The notes: generated by a model from the sequence alone, not told the origin. A stretch of DNA of 64,000 nucleotides from Stenotrophomonas daejeonensis (GCF_001431505.1 NZ_LDJP01000016.1:62001-126000); one strand, 5' to 3'; shown: positions 17,821-27,265, numbered from the stretch's first letter. Numbers and translations are program-made.

Positions 17821-19158
17821 TCAAACGGCCGGGGCAAATGTCAGCGTCGCCACCACGCCGCACTCCTCGCCCGGGTGGATACCGACCTGCCAGCCGTATA
17901 GCGTGCACAGCCTGCTGACGATGGACAGGCCGATGCCGCCCCCCTGCGAATGCCCTGCATGGGTGCCACGGTAACCGCGCTGGAACAAGCTGGCCGCATC
18001 CTTCTCGCTCAGGCCGGGGCCGGTATCGACCACTTCCACCGCATTGTCGAGCACGCGTACCCGCACCTGCCCTTCCTGCGTGTACTTGACCGCATTGCCG
18101 ATCAGGTTGCCGAGCGCCACCGACAATGCCGCCTCCGGCGCGTCCACAACCAGTTCGCGGCCGCCTTCCAGCACCAGCTCCAGTGGCTTGCCGCCAAGCT
18201 GTGCACGGTGGGCCTCCAGCAGTTGCTCGGCCACCTTGGCCACGTTGCTGCTGCCCTGCCCGCGCTCGTTGCGCGAAAGCAGCAGCAACGAGCCGATCAG
18301 ATCGCTGCATTGCTGCTCTGCTCTCTGGATGCGCTGCAGGCGTTGCTGCATCTTGTCGTCCAGCCCAGGGCGGGCCAGCAACAGTTCGGTGGCACCACGG
18401 ATCACCGCCAGCGGCGTGCGCAGTTCGTGGCTGACGTCGGCATTGAACTCGCGGTCGCGCTGCACCACCTCGGTCAGGCGTGCCGAGTAGTCGTCCAAGG
18501 TCTCGGCCAACTGCCCTACCTCGTCGTCGGTAAAACGTGGCGCAAGTGGCTCGGGATGGCTGCTGCCCCCGCGATAGGCCCGCAAGCGCGCAGCCAGATC
18601 GGATACGGGCCGCATCACCCGGGATGCGGACCACCAGCCCAATACCCAGGACAACAGGCTGAACACCAGGACCGACAGGAAGAGGGCACGCTTCAGCTGT
18701 TGCTCGCCGCGGACGGATTGGCTCATGTCATATGCAACGAAGAACCAGGCGTCAGGCGTCTTGCGCACCCCCACCTTGTAGGAAAACGCCCTCCCGTCAG
18801 CGTCCTCGCCACTGAAGTTGTGGATACCGTCCTGCAAGTGCTCCCACTCGGGATAATCGCGACGCAACCCATCCAGCTTGTCGGGGCGATACAGGAACGC
18901 GCGCATCTGCTGCACCGGCGCAACCACTTCCCGGCCACTGCTCTGGATATAGCTCTGCCAGGAAGCATCCAGATTGCGGTTCATCACATCCTCGACCAAC
19001 TGGTTCTCCACGCGCATGCGCGCCCAGTTGGTGGCGAAGGCGAACAGCGCCGTCAGGCAGAAGCCCAGCAGCGCGAACGAAACGATGATGCGGCTGCGCA
19101 GGCGGCGGCGGTAACGTCCCCGCTTGTGCACGTTGCCCTGCGCCGTGGTTTCAGGCAT
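17821..19158 (-). CDS. Sensor histidine kinase of a two-component pair
   Basis: A 445-residue inner-membrane kinase. A basic N-terminus leads into a first membrane helix (about 25-45), then a periplasmic sensor of about 120 residues and a second helix near 168-190, followed by HAMP, HisKA with the phospho-acceptor His in VSHELRTPLAV near residue 243, and HATPase_c with N box (LIGNAVKYT), DTGPGLS and GGGIGLSIV. The overall layout is like PhoQ/ColS/RaxH-type kinases of xanthomonads, but the sequence seen does not decide which. The start overlaps the response regulator stop by 8 bases, so the pair is co-translated. The signal is unknown; the periplasmic part has no clear acidic patch. Confidence 0.92.
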   Translation of the reverse strand: MPETTAQGNVHKRGRYRRRLRSRIIVSFALLGFCLTALFAFATNWARMRVENQLVEDVMNRNLDASWQSYIQSSGREVVAPVQQMRAFLYRPDKLDGLRRDYPEWEHLQDGIHNFSGEDADGRAFSYKVGVRKTPDAWFFVAYDMSQSVRGEQQLKRALFLSVLVFSLLSWVLGWWSASRVMRPVSDLAARLRAYRGGSSHPEPLAPRFTDDEVGQLAETLDDYSARLTEVVQRDREFNADVSHELRTPLAVIRGATELLLARPGLDDKMQQRLQRIQRAEQQCSDLIGSLLLLSRNERGQGSSNVAKVAEQLLEAHRAQLGGKPLELVLEGGRELVVDAPEAALSVALGNLIGNAVKYTQEGQVRVRVLDNAVEVVDTGPGLSEKDAASLFQRGYRGTHAGHSQGGGIGLSIVSRLCTLYGWQVGIHPGEECGVVATLTFAPAV

Positions 19159-19828
19159 CGGGTGCGGCGATCCGGTAGCCGATGCCGTGGCGGGTCTGGA
19201 TCATCGGTGCGTTGAACGGCTTGTCCACCACCGCTCGCAGGCCGTGGATGTGCACGCGCAGGGAATCCGAATCGGGCAATTCTTCGCCCCAGACGCGGGT
19301 TTCCAGCTCCTGCCGGGTGACCACCGCCGGCGAGGCTTCCATCAGCGCCTGCAGGATCTTCAACGCGGTGGGGTTGAGTTGCAGCAGCTTGCCCTGGCGG
19401 CGTACTTCCAACGTGTCCAGGTTGTATTCCAGGTCGCCGGTTTCCAGCACGCGGGTGTGGCCGCCCTTGCCGCGCCGCGACAGCGCATTGAGCCGCACCT
19501 CCACTTCCTGCAGGGCGAAGGGCTTTATCAGGTAATCGTCGGCGCCGGAATCGAAGCCGGCCAGCTTGTTCTCCAGCGAGTCGCGCGCGGTCAGCATCAG
19601 TACCGGCGTCTGCTTGCGCGCATCGTTGCGCAGCTTGCGGCAGACCTCGATGCCGTCCATGCCGGGCAGGTTGAGGTCGAGCACGATGGCGTCGAAATCA
19701 TGCACCACGGCCAGGTGCAGGCCGGTCACGCCGTCTGCGGCGAAGTCCACCGTATGCCCGCGGTCTTCGAGGTAGTCGCCCAGGTTGGCCGCGATATCGC
19801 TGTTGTCTTCGATTACGAGAATGCGCAC
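19151..19828 (-). CDS. OmpR-family response regulator
   Basis: 225 residues from a GTG at 19828 (VRILVIEDN), with GAGG 6 bases upstream; the open frame extends 52 codons further without family similarity. The receiver domain has acidic Asp7-8 pocket residues, phospho-acceptor Asp51 in VLDLNLPGMDG and Lys near 103 in DDYLIKPF. The C-terminal winged helix ends TRHGIGYRIAAPDA. It controls genes on signals from the kinase encoded next. It is similar in type to PhoP/ColR-like regulators of xanthomonads; target genes cannot be read from the sequence. Confidence 0.94.
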   Translation of the reverse strand: MRILVIEDNSDIAANLGDYLEDRGHTVDFAADGVTGLHLAVVHDFDAIVLDLNLPGMDGIEVCRKLRNDARKQTPVLMLTARDSLENKLAGFDSGADDYLIKPFALQEVEVRLNALSRRGKGGHTRVLETGDLEYNLDTLEVRRQGKLLQLNPTALKILQALMEASPAVVTRQELETRVWGEELPDSDSLRVHIHGLRAVVDKPFNAPMIQTRHGIGYRIAAPDA

Positions 19829-20236
19829 GTTGGCCTCTGTTGTCCTTGCCGGTGGGTATCGTATGTGCAGGGGAGGCGATGCCGGCGCATCGCTGCCGCG
19901 TACTCTGACGGAAATCAGGGCGCAAAGTTCACTGCATGCCCTGTGCGCCCTTTGGTTCTCTACCGCACCTTGCCATATCCGCACGTGAACCTTTCCATTG
20001 CGGTACTCGCTGTCATGGCATGTTCCAGTGCTGTTCCCAACGAAGCGGAGATCCGACTTTAGCGGCCCGGTTTTACCGCAACAAGTGACAAAACGAGGCC
20101 CCGGCGGATCCCGCCGGGGCCTGAAGATTCCCGATCACCGGACCCGCCGAGGAGAGCGAGGGCACAGTGCGTCCAGCCTATGCGCCGCAGAATTAAAGTG
20201 TCGTTAAAAAGATGGGAGTAAAGCGCAAGTCCGGCC
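19829..20236. other. 408-base gap between the response regulator gene and rimK
   Basis: No gene seen. It contains the promoter region of the two-component operon (minus strand) and the terminator of the rimK-like gene at 20096-20122. No REP element is present. Confidence 0.6.
20096..20122 (-). terminator. Intrinsic terminator of the rimK-like gene
   Basis: A perfect 12-bp G/C-rich stem (AGGCCCCGGCGG / CCGCCGGGGCCT) with a 3-base loop. On the minus strand it is followed by CGTTTTG. It lies about 115 bases past the rimK stop. Confidence 0.8.
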
Positions 20237-21112
20237 TCAGCGCCTCAGGCCTGCGACGTAGTCGATCATCCGCCCGGCGACGTCGCCGCCGGAAACGGCC
20301 TCGATACCCTCCAGCCCGGGCGTCGAATTCACCTCCAGCACCAGCGGGCCGCGCGCCGAGCGGATCATGTCCACGCCAGCGATGCCCAGCCCCAGAGCCT
20401 TGGCCGAGCGCACCGCCACCTGCTGCTCGGCCCTGCTGCATACCACCGGCTCGGCGCTGCCGCCGGCGTGCAGGTTGGAGCGGAAGTCCCCTTCCGGCGC
20501 CTGCCGGCGCATGGTCGCCACCACCTGGTCGCCCACCACCAGGCAGCGCAGGTCGGCACCCTGCGCTTCGGCGATGAATTCCTGCACGAGGAAATTGGCG
20601 TACAGGCCACGCAGCGCCTCCACCGTGCCGCGCGATGCACTGAGCTTTTCGGTCAGGATCACGCCCCTGCCCTGGGTGCCTTCGCTGAGCTTCACCACGT
20701 GCGGCGGCGGGCCGAGCATGGACAGCAGGTCGTCGGTGTCGTCGGGATTGTCGCCGAACACGGTCACCGGCATGTCGATGCCCTTGGCCGCCAGCACCTG
20801 GTGTGCGCGCAGCTTGTCGCGCGCACGCAGGATCGCATCGGAAGGGTTCGGCGTGCGTGCGCCCATCATTTCGAACTGCCGCAGCACCGCGGTGCCGTAG
20901 CGGGTGATGGAAGCGCCGATGCGCGGGATCACCGCGTCCACCCCGGTCAGCGGCCTGCCCTTGTAGTGCATGGCGAAGCCGTCCGGCGCGATGCGCATGT
21001 AGCAGCGCAACGGGTCGAGCACGCGCACCACGTGCCCACGCGCGCGCGCCGCCTCGATCAGGCGACGAGTGGAATAGAGCTTGCTATTGCGGGAGAGGAT
21101 TGCGAGCTTCAT
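20237..21112 (-). CDS. rimK: RimK-type ATP-grasp glutamate ligase
   Basis: 291 residues from ATG 21112 (MKLAILSRN), the family N-terminus; the frame is open 11 codons upstream. RimK adds glutamates to the C-terminus of ribosomal protein S6 or makes poly-glutamate. The ATP-grasp fold is recognisable: the preATP domain to about residue 90, [13 protein letters not shown] near 140, [16 protein letters not shown] near 180, and the metal-binding [14 protein letters not shown] near 262. The length is close to that of E. coli RimK (300). It is single, between a two-component pair and a tRNA, and ended by a strong hairpin. No rimA or rimB homologue is adjacent. Confidence 0.92.
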   Translation of the reverse strand: MKLAILSRNSKLYSTRRLIEAARARGHVVRVLDPLRCYMRIAPDGFAMHYKGRPLTGVDAVIPRIGASITRYGTAVLRQFEMMGARTPNPSDAILRARDKLRAHQVLAAKGIDMPVTVFGDNPDDTDDLLSMLGPPPHVVKLSEGTQGRGVILTEKLSASRGTVEALRGLYANFLVQEFIAEAQGADLRCLVVGDQVVATMRRQAPEGDFRSNLHAGGSAEPVVCSRAEQQVAVRSAKALGLGIAGVDMIRSARGPLVLEVNSTPGLEGIEAVSGGDVAGRMIDYVAGLRR

Positions 21113-21163
21113 CGCAGGCGTGCCGGGCAGGAAGCGCGGCAGCATACGCAGCGGTTGCGTATC

Positions 21164-21237
21164 TGGAGCGGGCGATGGGAATCGAACCCACGTCAGTAGC
21201 TTGGGAAGCTACAGCTCTACCATTGAGCTACGCCCGC
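21164..21237 (-). tRNA. tRNA-Gly (anticodon CCC), CCA encoded
   Basis: On the minus strand it starts GCGGGCG and ends CGCCCGCTCCA: a 7-bp acceptor stem, D arm TAGCTCAATGGTAGAGCT, and a 5-bp anticodon stem GTAGC/GCTAC with loop TTCCCAA (anticodon CCC). The T arm contains GGTTCGATTCC. 74 bases including CCA. Confidence 0.97.
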
Positions 21238-21251
21238 GTGGCGCGGGGTGA

Positions 21252-21281
21252 AGTCTATGCGGTGGCAGGTGTGCAGTGCAA
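21252..21281 (-). promoter_or_regulatory. Sigma-70 promoter of the tRNA-Gly gene
   Basis: Minus-strand TTGCAC, 18-base spacer, TAGACT; the -10 box ends 14 bases before the mature tRNA. No GC-rich discriminator other than CACCCCGCG is seen. Confidence 0.55.
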
Positions 21282-21315
21282 CGGGCTCACCCTTGCAGGT
21301 GCCGAACTTGTCCGG

Positions 21316-21387
21316 GTAGGTCGGGGCTACGCCCCCGACGCTGGATGTTCGAGCATGCGGAGCGTCGGGGGCATAGCCCCGACCTAC
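21316..21387. repeat. GTAG-type REP pair (GTCGGGG subfamily)
   Basis: GTAGGTCGGGGCTACG at the left and the matching inverted GCATAGCCCCGACCTAC at the right. The two halves are almost fully complementary across a 10-base centre, so the whole could fold as one long hairpin. Confidence 0.85.
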
Positions 21388-21395
21388 CGGCAAAA

Positions 21396-21422
21396 AGGCG
21401 GTGCCGCTTGTCGGCACCGCCT
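21396..21422 (-). terminator. Intrinsic terminator of the autotransporter gene
   Basis: A perfect 11-bp stem (AGGCGGTGCCG / CGGCACCGCCT) with a 5-base loop, followed on the minus strand by TTTTTG, 12 bases past the stop codon. Confidence 0.88.
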
Positions 21423-21434
21423 GCTTTCATCGGA

Positions 21435-23264
21435 TCAGAAGCTGCCGCCGAAGCTGGCGAACAGGGTCGCGTCACGGGCCGACTTCTGCGCGGTGGTGGT
21501 GCTCAGGCCGATGTTGCTGTCCAGCCCCCACAACGTGATGCGCGCACCCAGCACGGCGCTGGCGTAGTTGCGGTCGAACTGCAGCCCCGGCACCTTGTAA
21601 GCGCCCACGTCGGCCATCGTCTGCAACCAGGCGCTGGCCTGCCGGCCGTCCTCGAACTCGTGGTCCCAGGTGACCTGCACGTAGGGACGGACGCTGCCGC
21701 CATCGAAACGCGCCTGCCAGCCGATGCGGCCCACGGTGGAATCCACCTCCTGGTCGCCATAGCCCAGCGCGGTGGCGCTGGCATTGCTTTCGACGTAACC
21801 ATCGAGCTTGACCTTCTGCCAGGTGACGCCCGCCACCGGGCCGTGGCGGAAGCCGCCTTGCTGGCCGAACTCGTAGCCGGCGTTGAGCGCGGCGGTCAGG
21901 TTGCTGCCATCCGGCGAGCCCTTGTGCACGCGGGTGGCCGGGCCCAACTGCACCTTGCGGGCGACGTCATAGTCCAGCCAGCTGTAGCTGACCTGGCCGT
22001 TGACCCAGGTACGCTCGCCATACCAGCCGGCGAACAGGCCCAGGGTGGTATCGGACTGGGTGAAGTCGCCCTGGCTGTTGCCGAAATCGGCATCCATGCG
22101 GCCATAGCCGGCGAAGCCGCCGAATACCGTGCCGTTGCGCGCCCAATCGATGCCGAACAGGCCGGCCGGGGCCATGCCGTCGTACAGGTCGGCGTGGCCG
22201 TAACGCTGCATGTCGCCACGCACGTTGCCCCACCAACGCAGGCCGTCATCCTGCTGGCCGACCAGATGAGCACCGACCTGATCGGCACGGGCACGGCCGG
22301 TGGTCTGCGCCGAATGGCTCAGCACCTGCTGCAGGCGTGGTGCCTCGAGGATCGAGATGGCGTACTGGCCCAGGATCCGGTGCGCGGCGGTGGTCGGGTG
22401 CACGCCGTCGGCGAACACGTAGGCATCCGCTGCGCCGGGGCTGGCATAGCTCAGCGGGCTGCAGGTCAGCGACGACGCCGAGGCGCAGGCCATGTCGCTG
22501 ACGTTGCTGAAGCCGTAGCTGCCGGGGTTGGCGACGATTTCCTGCAGGATGCTGAAGGTATCGACCGGGATCACCTGCAGGCCGGCCTGCTTCAGCCCGC
22601 CGAACAACGCGTCGTTGTAGGCCTTGGCCAGCGCGGTGCCCTGCGCCATCGCCACCGCGCCACCGGCGCGCGAAGACGGGGTCAGGCCGATGTCGGGCAG
22701 GTTCGGCACCATCACGTACTGCGCGCCGGCGCCTTCGAGCGTGGCGACCATGCCCACCTGGTCGGCCACCGCCGCACCGATGGTGGCCTGCGCCGGCGCG
22801 CCGGCAGCCACCGCGAACAGGTCGTTGGCGCCGCCCCACACGGTGTAGAGCGCATTGGCGTCGGCCTTGCCGCCATTGGCGGTCAGGTAGGCATTCAGCT
22901 GGGTCTTGAGCGACGGGGTGGCCGGCAGCATCGGGTTGAGCGGATTGGTGTTGTCCACGCCCACCCGCGCGCCGCCGGCGGCATAGTTGTCGCCGGTCTG
23001 GCCATTGCCATTGGGCATGGCATTGGTGCCGTAGTAATCGGCCAGATAATCGGACCAGACCCAGCCGGGGTTGGTGGTGAAACGGCCGACGATGGAAGCG
23101 CTGGGGTCAAGCTGCACCAGGACCGGGCGGTAATAGCCGGTGTCGGTCAGGCTGTCGCCGAAGAACACCGTCTTCGAGAACGGGGACTGCGCCAGTGCCG
23201 GTACGGCGGCAAGGGCAAGCGCCGCGGCAAGGGCCGAGCGCAAAGGACGGGACGGGAAACGCAT
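21435..23264 (-). CDS. GDSL-family esterase autotransporter (EstA-like)
   Basis: 609 residues from ATG 23264, which has AGGAG 8 bases upstream (the open frame begins 16 codons earlier). A Sec signal peptide ends near AQS (26-27). The passenger is an SGNH/GDSL esterase with block I FFGDSLTDTG (catalytic Ser38), a GGANDLF block near 130 and the Asp/His block DGVHPTTAAHR near 287. The last ~290 residues form an autotransporter beta-barrel (alternating WQARFDGGSVRPYVQVTWDHEF, final residue Phe), so the esterase is anchored on the cell surface. EstA of Pseudomonas, of similar build, affects rhamnolipids and motility. It is divergent from thiS and has its own terminator. Confidence 0.93.
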   Translation of the reverse strand: MRFPSRPLRSALAAALALAAVPALAQSPFSKTVFFGDSLTDTGYYRPVLVQLDPSASIVGRFTTNPGWVWSDYLADYYGTNAMPNGNGQTGDNYAAGGARVGVDNTNPLNPMLPATPSLKTQLNAYLTANGGKADANALYTVWGGANDLFAVAAGAPAQATIGAAVADQVGMVATLEGAGAQYVMVPNLPDIGLTPSSRAGGAVAMAQGTALAKAYNDALFGGLKQAGLQVIPVDTFSILQEIVANPGSYGFSNVSDMACASASSLTCSPLSYASPGAADAYVFADGVHPTTAAHRILGQYAISILEAPRLQQVLSHSAQTTGRARADQVGAHLVGQQDDGLRWWGNVRGDMQRYGHADLYDGMAPAGLFGIDWARNGTVFGGFAGYGRMDADFGNSQGDFTQSDTTLGLFAGWYGERTWVNGQVSYSWLDYDVARKVQLGPATRVHKGSPDGSNLTAALNAGYEFGQQGGFRHGPVAGVTWQKVKLDGYVESNASATALGYGDQEVDSTVGRIGWQARFDGGSVRPYVQVTWDHEFEDGRQASAWLQTMADVGAYKVPGLQFDRNYASAVLGARITLWGLDSNIGLSTTTAQKSARDATLFASFGGSF

Positions 23265-23402
23265 GGGAGAACTCCTGGCGAACGAGGAAAGCGGCAGCGT
23301 ACGCCGCCGCACGGTGTTAGTTTTTCATTACCCCACGGCGGGCTCACGCTGCACCGCGGCATCGGGCTGGGATTTTCCTCTTCCGCTGGCGAGAATGGCC
23401 GC

Positions 23403-23603
23403 ATGAACATCCAGCTCAACGGCGAACCCCGCCAGTTTCCCGCTCCCCTGACCCTGGCCGCGCTGCTGGCCGCCGAAGGCCTGGCCGAACGCCGCGTGGC
23501 CGCGGAGGTCAACGGCGAGATCGTGCCGCGTGGCCGGCATGGCGAGCATCCGTTGAACGAGGGCGACGTGGTCGAGATCGTGCACGCGCTGGGCGGCGGC
23601 TGA
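23403..23603 (+). CDS. thiS: Sulfur carrier protein ThiS
   Basis: 66 residues, ATG at 23403. A ubiquitin-fold carrier whose C-terminal GlyGly (HALGGG) is adenylated and turned into a thiocarboxylate, giving the sulfur of the thiamine thiazole ring. MNIQLNGEPRQF and NEGDVVEIVHAL are typical. A REP pair lies between it and thiG. No TPP riboswitch is evident in the 138 bases upstream. Confidence 0.94.
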   Translation: MNIQLNGEPRQFPAPLTLAALLAAEGLAERRVAAEVNGEIVPRGRHGEHPLNEGDVVEIVHALGGG

Positions 23604-23618
23604 TTTCTCCCCCCAGTC

Positions 23619-23688
23619 GTAGGTGTGGGGCTTGCCCCACACGGAGCCTTGCCGGGGAAGCTCCATGCGGGGCAAGCCCCGCATCTAC
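23619..23688. repeat. GTAG-type REP pair between thiS and thiG
   Basis: Starts GTAGGTGTGGGGC and ends GCATCTAC; stems GTGTGGGGC/GCCCCACAC and ATGCGGGGC/GCCCCGCAT. It lies within what is probably a thiS-thiG-trmB transcript, so it may affect message stability between the two genes. Confidence 0.85.
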
Positions 23689-23739
23689 GGGGTAGCGCCA
23701 CGCAACGCAGCGTTTGGCATGATCGGCGATAATCCGCGC

Positions 23740-24534
23740 ATGAATGCACACGCCCCCACCGATTCGCTGGTCATCGCCGGCAAGACCTATGCATCCCGGC
23801 TGCTGACCGGCACCGGCAAGTTCAAGGATCTGGAAGAAACCCGACTGGCCACCGAGGCCGCCGGCGCGCAGATCGTCACCGTCGCCATCCGCCGCAGCAA
23901 CATCGGCCAGAACCCGGGCGAACCCAACCTGCTCGACGTGCTGCCGCCGGACCGCTACACCATCCTGCCCAACACCGCCGGCTGCTACACCGCCGAAGAC
24001 GCGGTGCGCACCTGCCGGCTGGCACGCGAGCTGCTCGATGGCCACAACCTGACCAAGCTGGAAGTGCTGGGCGATGCGAAGACCCTGTACCCGGACGTGG
24101 TGCAGACCCTCAAGGCCGCCGAGCAACTGGTCGCCGACGGTTTCGACGTCATGGTCTACACCTCCGACGATCCGATCCTGTGCAAGCGCCTGGAGGAAAT
24201 CGGCTGCGCCGCGGTGATGCCGCTGGCCGCGCCGATCGGCTCGGGGCTGGGCATCCAGAACAAGTACAACCTGATCGAGATCATCGAGAACGCCAAGGTG
24301 CCGATCATCGTCGACGCCGGCGTCGGCACCGCCTCGGACGCGGCCATCGCGATGGAACTGGGTTGCGACGGCGTGCTGATGAATACCGCCATCGCCGGCG
24401 CGCGCAACCCGGTGCTGATGGCCGCCGCGATGCGCAAGGCGGTGCAGGCCGGGCGCGAGGCATTCCTGGCCGGGCGCATCCCGCGCAAGCGCCACGCCAG
24501 CGCCTCCTCGCCGGTGGACGGGTTGATCGGCTGA
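23740..24534 (+). CDS. thiG: Thiazole synthase ThiG
   Basis: 264 residues from ATG 23740. It makes the thiazole phosphate of thiamine from deoxyxylulose phosphate, ThiS thiocarboxylate and dehydroglycine. It is a TIM barrel with the N-terminal [10 protein letters not shown], the Schiff-base lysine in [15 protein letters not shown] near 105, the glycine-rich APIGSGLGI near 165 and the phosphate-binding [11 protein letters not shown] and [11 protein letters not shown] near 190-220. It follows thiS and overlaps trmB by one base. Confidence 0.97.
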   Translation: MNAHAPTDSLVIAGKTYASRLLTGTGKFKDLEETRLATEAAGAQIVTVAIRRSNIGQNPGEPNLLDVLPPDRYTILPNTAGCYTAEDAVRTCRLARELLDGHNLTKLEVLGDAKTLYPDVVQTLKAAEQLVADGFDVMVYTSDDPILCKRLEEIGCAAVMPLAAPIGSGLGIQNKYNLIEIIENAKVPIIVDAGVGTASDAAIAMELGCDGVLMNTAIAGARNPVLMAAAMRKAVQAGREAFLAGRIPRKRHASASSPVDGLIG

Positions 24535-25286
24535 TGACCAACCCGTTCGACAGCGCCGGCGCCAAGGCGCCGCCCAAGCCCTTCACCGTCACCGAGGGCC
24601 GCCGCGAGGTACGCAGCTTCGTGCTGCGCCAGGGCCGCTTCACCCCGGCCCAGCAGCGCGCGTTCGACGAACGCTGGCCGCGCTTCGGCATCGACTTCGA
24701 CGGCCAGCCGCGCGACCTCGACGCCACCTTCGGCCGCAGCGCGCCCAAGGTGCTGGAGATCGGCTTCGGCAACGGCGCCGCGCTGCGCCATGCCGCGCGG
24801 TTCGACCCGTCCAAGGACTACATCGGCATCGAGGTCCACGCCCCCGGCGTCGGCCGCCTGCTCAACGCGCTGGCCGAGGACGACGCAAGCAACGTCCGGC
24901 TCTACCACCACGACGCGGTGGAAGTGCTGGAGAAGGAGATCGCCGACGGCGCGCTGGACGAGGTGCGCATCTACTTCCCCGACCCGTGGCACAAGAAGCG
25001 CCACAACAAGCGCCGCCTGGTGCAACCGGCGTTCGCCGCGCTGCTGGTGCGCAAGCTGCGCCCCGGCGGGCGGTTGCACTGTGCCACCGACTGGGAGAAC
25101 TATGCCGAGCAGATGTGGGACGTGCTCGACGCCACCCCGGGGCTGGTCAACCGCGCCGGCCCGCGCGGCAGCGTGCCGCGCCCGGACTGGCGGCCGCAGA
25201 CCCACTTCGAGACCCGCGGGCAGAAGCTGGGCCACGGCGTATGGGATTTGCTGTATGACAGGCAGGGAACAGGGAACGGGGACTGA
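24534..25286 (+). CDS. trmB: tRNA (guanine-46-N7)-methyltransferase
   Basis: 250 residues, ATG at 24534 overlapping the thiG stop (TGATG). It methylates N7 of G46 in tRNA with SAM. It has a class I methylase fold with [11 protein letters not shown] near residue 64 (SAM loop), [13 protein letters not shown] near 97, and the family signature [14 protein letters not shown] near 147-160; [10 protein letters not shown] follows. The last ~8 residues (RQGTGNGD) are encoded by a purine-rich simple repeat that recurs in inverted form 130 bases downstream, so the true family C-terminus is probably LLYD. Confidence 0.95.
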   Translation: MTNPFDSAGAKAPPKPFTVTEGRREVRSFVLRQGRFTPAQQRAFDERWPRFGIDFDGQPRDLDATFGRSAPKVLEIGFGNGAALRHAARFDPSKDYIGIEVHAPGVGRLLNALAEDDASNVRLYHHDAVEVLEKEIADGALDEVRIYFPDPWHKKRHNKRRLVQPAFAALLVRKLRPGGRLHCATDWENYAEQMWDVLDATPGLVNRAGPRGSVPRPDWRPQTHFETRGQKLGHGVWDLLYDRQGTGNGD

Positions 25287-25415
25287 GGGAATGAAACTGC
25301 CATGACGCTTTCACGTTCCAGCGGGGCCCTGCCAAGCGCAAGCGCCGGAAGCAACGCGCGGATGAAGGCACCTGCCCTCTTCCATTCCCGGTTCCCCGTT
25401 CCTCGTTCCCTGCCG
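25258..25415. repeat. Inverted purine-rich repeat around the trmB end
   Basis: The left arm (25258-25283) contains GGCAGGGAACAGGGAACGGG; the right arm (25388-25414) contains CCCCGTTCCTCGTTCCCTGC. The arms are nearly complementary, with about 105 bases between. A related direct run of GGAACGGGGAACGAGGG lies at 51041-51060. The left arm is read as coding sequence at the end of trmB; the right arm ends 4 bases before the next ATG. Confidence 0.65.
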
Positions 25416-25417
25416 TA

Positions 25418-27265
25418 ATGGATACCGCGCTGACGCTGACCACCGACATGAAGCTCGTGCTCGGGCTGGTCGGCTTCACGATGGCGATGTTCCTGTTCGA
25501 GCGCATCCGCTCCGACGTGGTGGCGCTGGTGGTGATGGTGGTGCTGGGCGTGACCGGGCTGATCGCGCCGGAAGAAATCTTCGCCGGCTTCTCCGGCAAC
25601 GCGGTGATGAGCATCATCGCCACCACCATCCTCGGCGCCGGGCTGGACCGCACCGGCGCGCTGAACCGGCTGGCCAGCTGGCTGCTGCGGCGCTCGCGCG
25701 GCATCGAGCAGCGCCTGCTGCTGCTGGCCAGCGCCACCGCCGGCATCAATTCCGCGTTCATGCAGAACACGTCGGTGATGGCGCTGTACCTGCCGGTGGC
25801 CGCGCGGCTGGCCTCGCGCAGCGGGCTCACCCTCAAGCGCCTGTTGATGCCGATCACCGCCGCCATCGTGATGGGCGGCGGGCTGACGATGGTCGGCAAC
25901 TCGCCGCTGATCCTGCTCAACGACCTGCTGATCTCGGCCAACAACAACCTGCCCTCGGGCAGTGCCACCATCGAGCCGCTGCGGATGTTCGCGCCATTGC
26001 CGATCGGCGTGGCGCTGCTGGTCGCCTCGCTGCTGTACTTCCGTTTCCACGGCGACCGCAAGTCGCTGGCCGGAGAAGACGGCGACGGCGAAAGCCAGGC
26101 CCCGGCGCGCACCGAGAGCTACTTCGCCCGCGCCTATGGCATCGAGGGCGACGTGTTCGAGCTGACCGTCTCCACCGAAAGCCCGCTGGTCGGCATGACC
26201 GTCAGCGAGGCCGAGAACCTGTTCGACGCGCCGCTGCTGCTGGCGCTGAAGACCGGCAGCGACACCCGCCTGGCGCCGCCGGCGGACATGCGCATCTGGG
26301 TCGGCAGCGTGATCGGCGCGATGGGCCCGCGCCAGCAGGTGGCCGACTTCGCGCAGAACCAATTCCTGCGCATGTCCTCGCGCCTGCGCAATCTCGGCGA
26401 CCTGTTCAACCCCAGCCGTGCCGGCATTTCCGAGGCGGTGATCCCACCGACCTCGAAGCTGATCGGCAAGACCGCCGGCCAGTTGCGCCTGCGCAAGGAG
26501 CGCGGCATCAGCCTGCTGGCGATCAACCGCGACAAGCAGGTGATCCGCGAGGACGTGCGCAACGTGGCGCTGCGCGCCGGCGACATGCTGGTGTTCCACA
26601 GCATCTGGCAGGACCTTTCCGCCGCGGCGGAAAGCCGCGATTTCGTGGTGGTCACCGACTACCCGAAGGGCGAGCAGCGCCCGCACAAGTTCAAGATCGC
26701 GATGGCGATCTTCGCCATCACCATCATCATCGCCCTGACCTCGCGGCTGCCGGTGGCGCTGACCCTGCTCACCGGCGTGGCCGGCATGCTGCTCACCGGC
26801 GTGCTGCGCATGGACGAGGCCTATGCGTCGATCAGCTGGAAAACCATCTTCATGATGGCCGGGTTGATCCCGCTGGGCTGGGCGATGGATTCCAGCGGCG
26901 CGGCGGCGTGGGTGGCCGGGCACACCATCGACAAGCTGCCCGACGGCATCCCGATATGGGTGCTGGAACTGGCGCTGGCGCTGCTGACCACCGCCTTCTC
27001 GCTGGTCATCAGCCACGTCGGCGCCACCATCGTCACCGTGCCGATCGCGGTCAACCTGGCGCTGGCCGCTGGCGGCAATCCCACTGCATTCGCACTGATC
27101 GTGGCCCTGTCGGCCTCCAACAACCTGATGACCGCCTCCAACCCGGTCATTTCGATGGTGATGGGCCCGGCCAAGTACACCCCGCGCGAGATGTGGCGCA
27201 TCGGCGCGCCGCTGTCGCTGCTCTACACGGTGATCGTGGTGGTGATGATCAACATCATGTTCTAG
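25418..27265 (+). CDS. SLC13-family anion permease with two TrkA-C (RCK_C) domains
   Basis: A 615-residue inner-membrane transporter of the YfbS/SLC13 kind, probably for sulfate, dicarboxylate or a similar anion. The N-terminal half has membrane helices to about residue 205, including the substrate-loop segment INSAFMQNTSVMALYLPV near 110. Two RCK_C regulatory domains then lie in the cytoplasm (about 235-410: FELTVSTESPLVGMTV, LRLRKERGISLLAI). The C-terminal half resumes with helices from about 428 and carries a second SNNLMTASNPV hairpin near 568. The ATG at 25418 follows the repeat arm; no strong ribosome site is seen. Single gene; the cys locus is 13 kb away, so a sulfate role is only a guess. 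Confidence 0.87.
   Translation: MDTALTLTTDMKLVLGLVGFTMAMFLFERIRSDVVALVVMVVLGVTGLIAPEEIFAGFSGNAVMSIIATTILGAGLDRTGALNRLASWLLRRSRGIEQRLLLLASATAGINSAFMQNTSVMALYLPVAARLASRSGLTLKRLLMPITAAIVMGGGLTMVGNSPLILLNDLLISANNNLPSGSATIEPLRMFAPLPIGVALLVASLLYFRFHGDRKSLAGEDGDGESQAPARTESYFARAYGIEGDVFELTVSTESPLVGMTVSEAENLFDAPLLLALKTGSDTRLAPPADMRIWVGSVIGAMGPRQQVADFAQNQFLRMSSRLRNLGDLFNPSRAGISEAVIPPTSKLIGKTAGQLRLRKERGISLLAINRDKQVIREDVRNVALRAGDMLVFHSIWQDLSAAAESRDFVVVTDYPKGEQRPHKFKIAMAIFAITIIIALTSRLPVALTLLTGVAGMLLTGVLRMDEAYASISWKTIFMMAGLIPLGWAMDSSGAAAWVAGHTIDKLPDGIPIWVLELALALLTTAFSLVISHVGATIVTVPIAVNLALAAGGNPTAFALIVALSASNNLMTASNPVISMVMGPAKYTPREMWRIGAPLSLLYTVIVVVMINIMF

Noticed and set aside
23265-23402. TPP riboswitch upstream of thiS
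   Set aside because: No thi-box core (CUGAGA and its partner helices) can be found in the 138-base gap.
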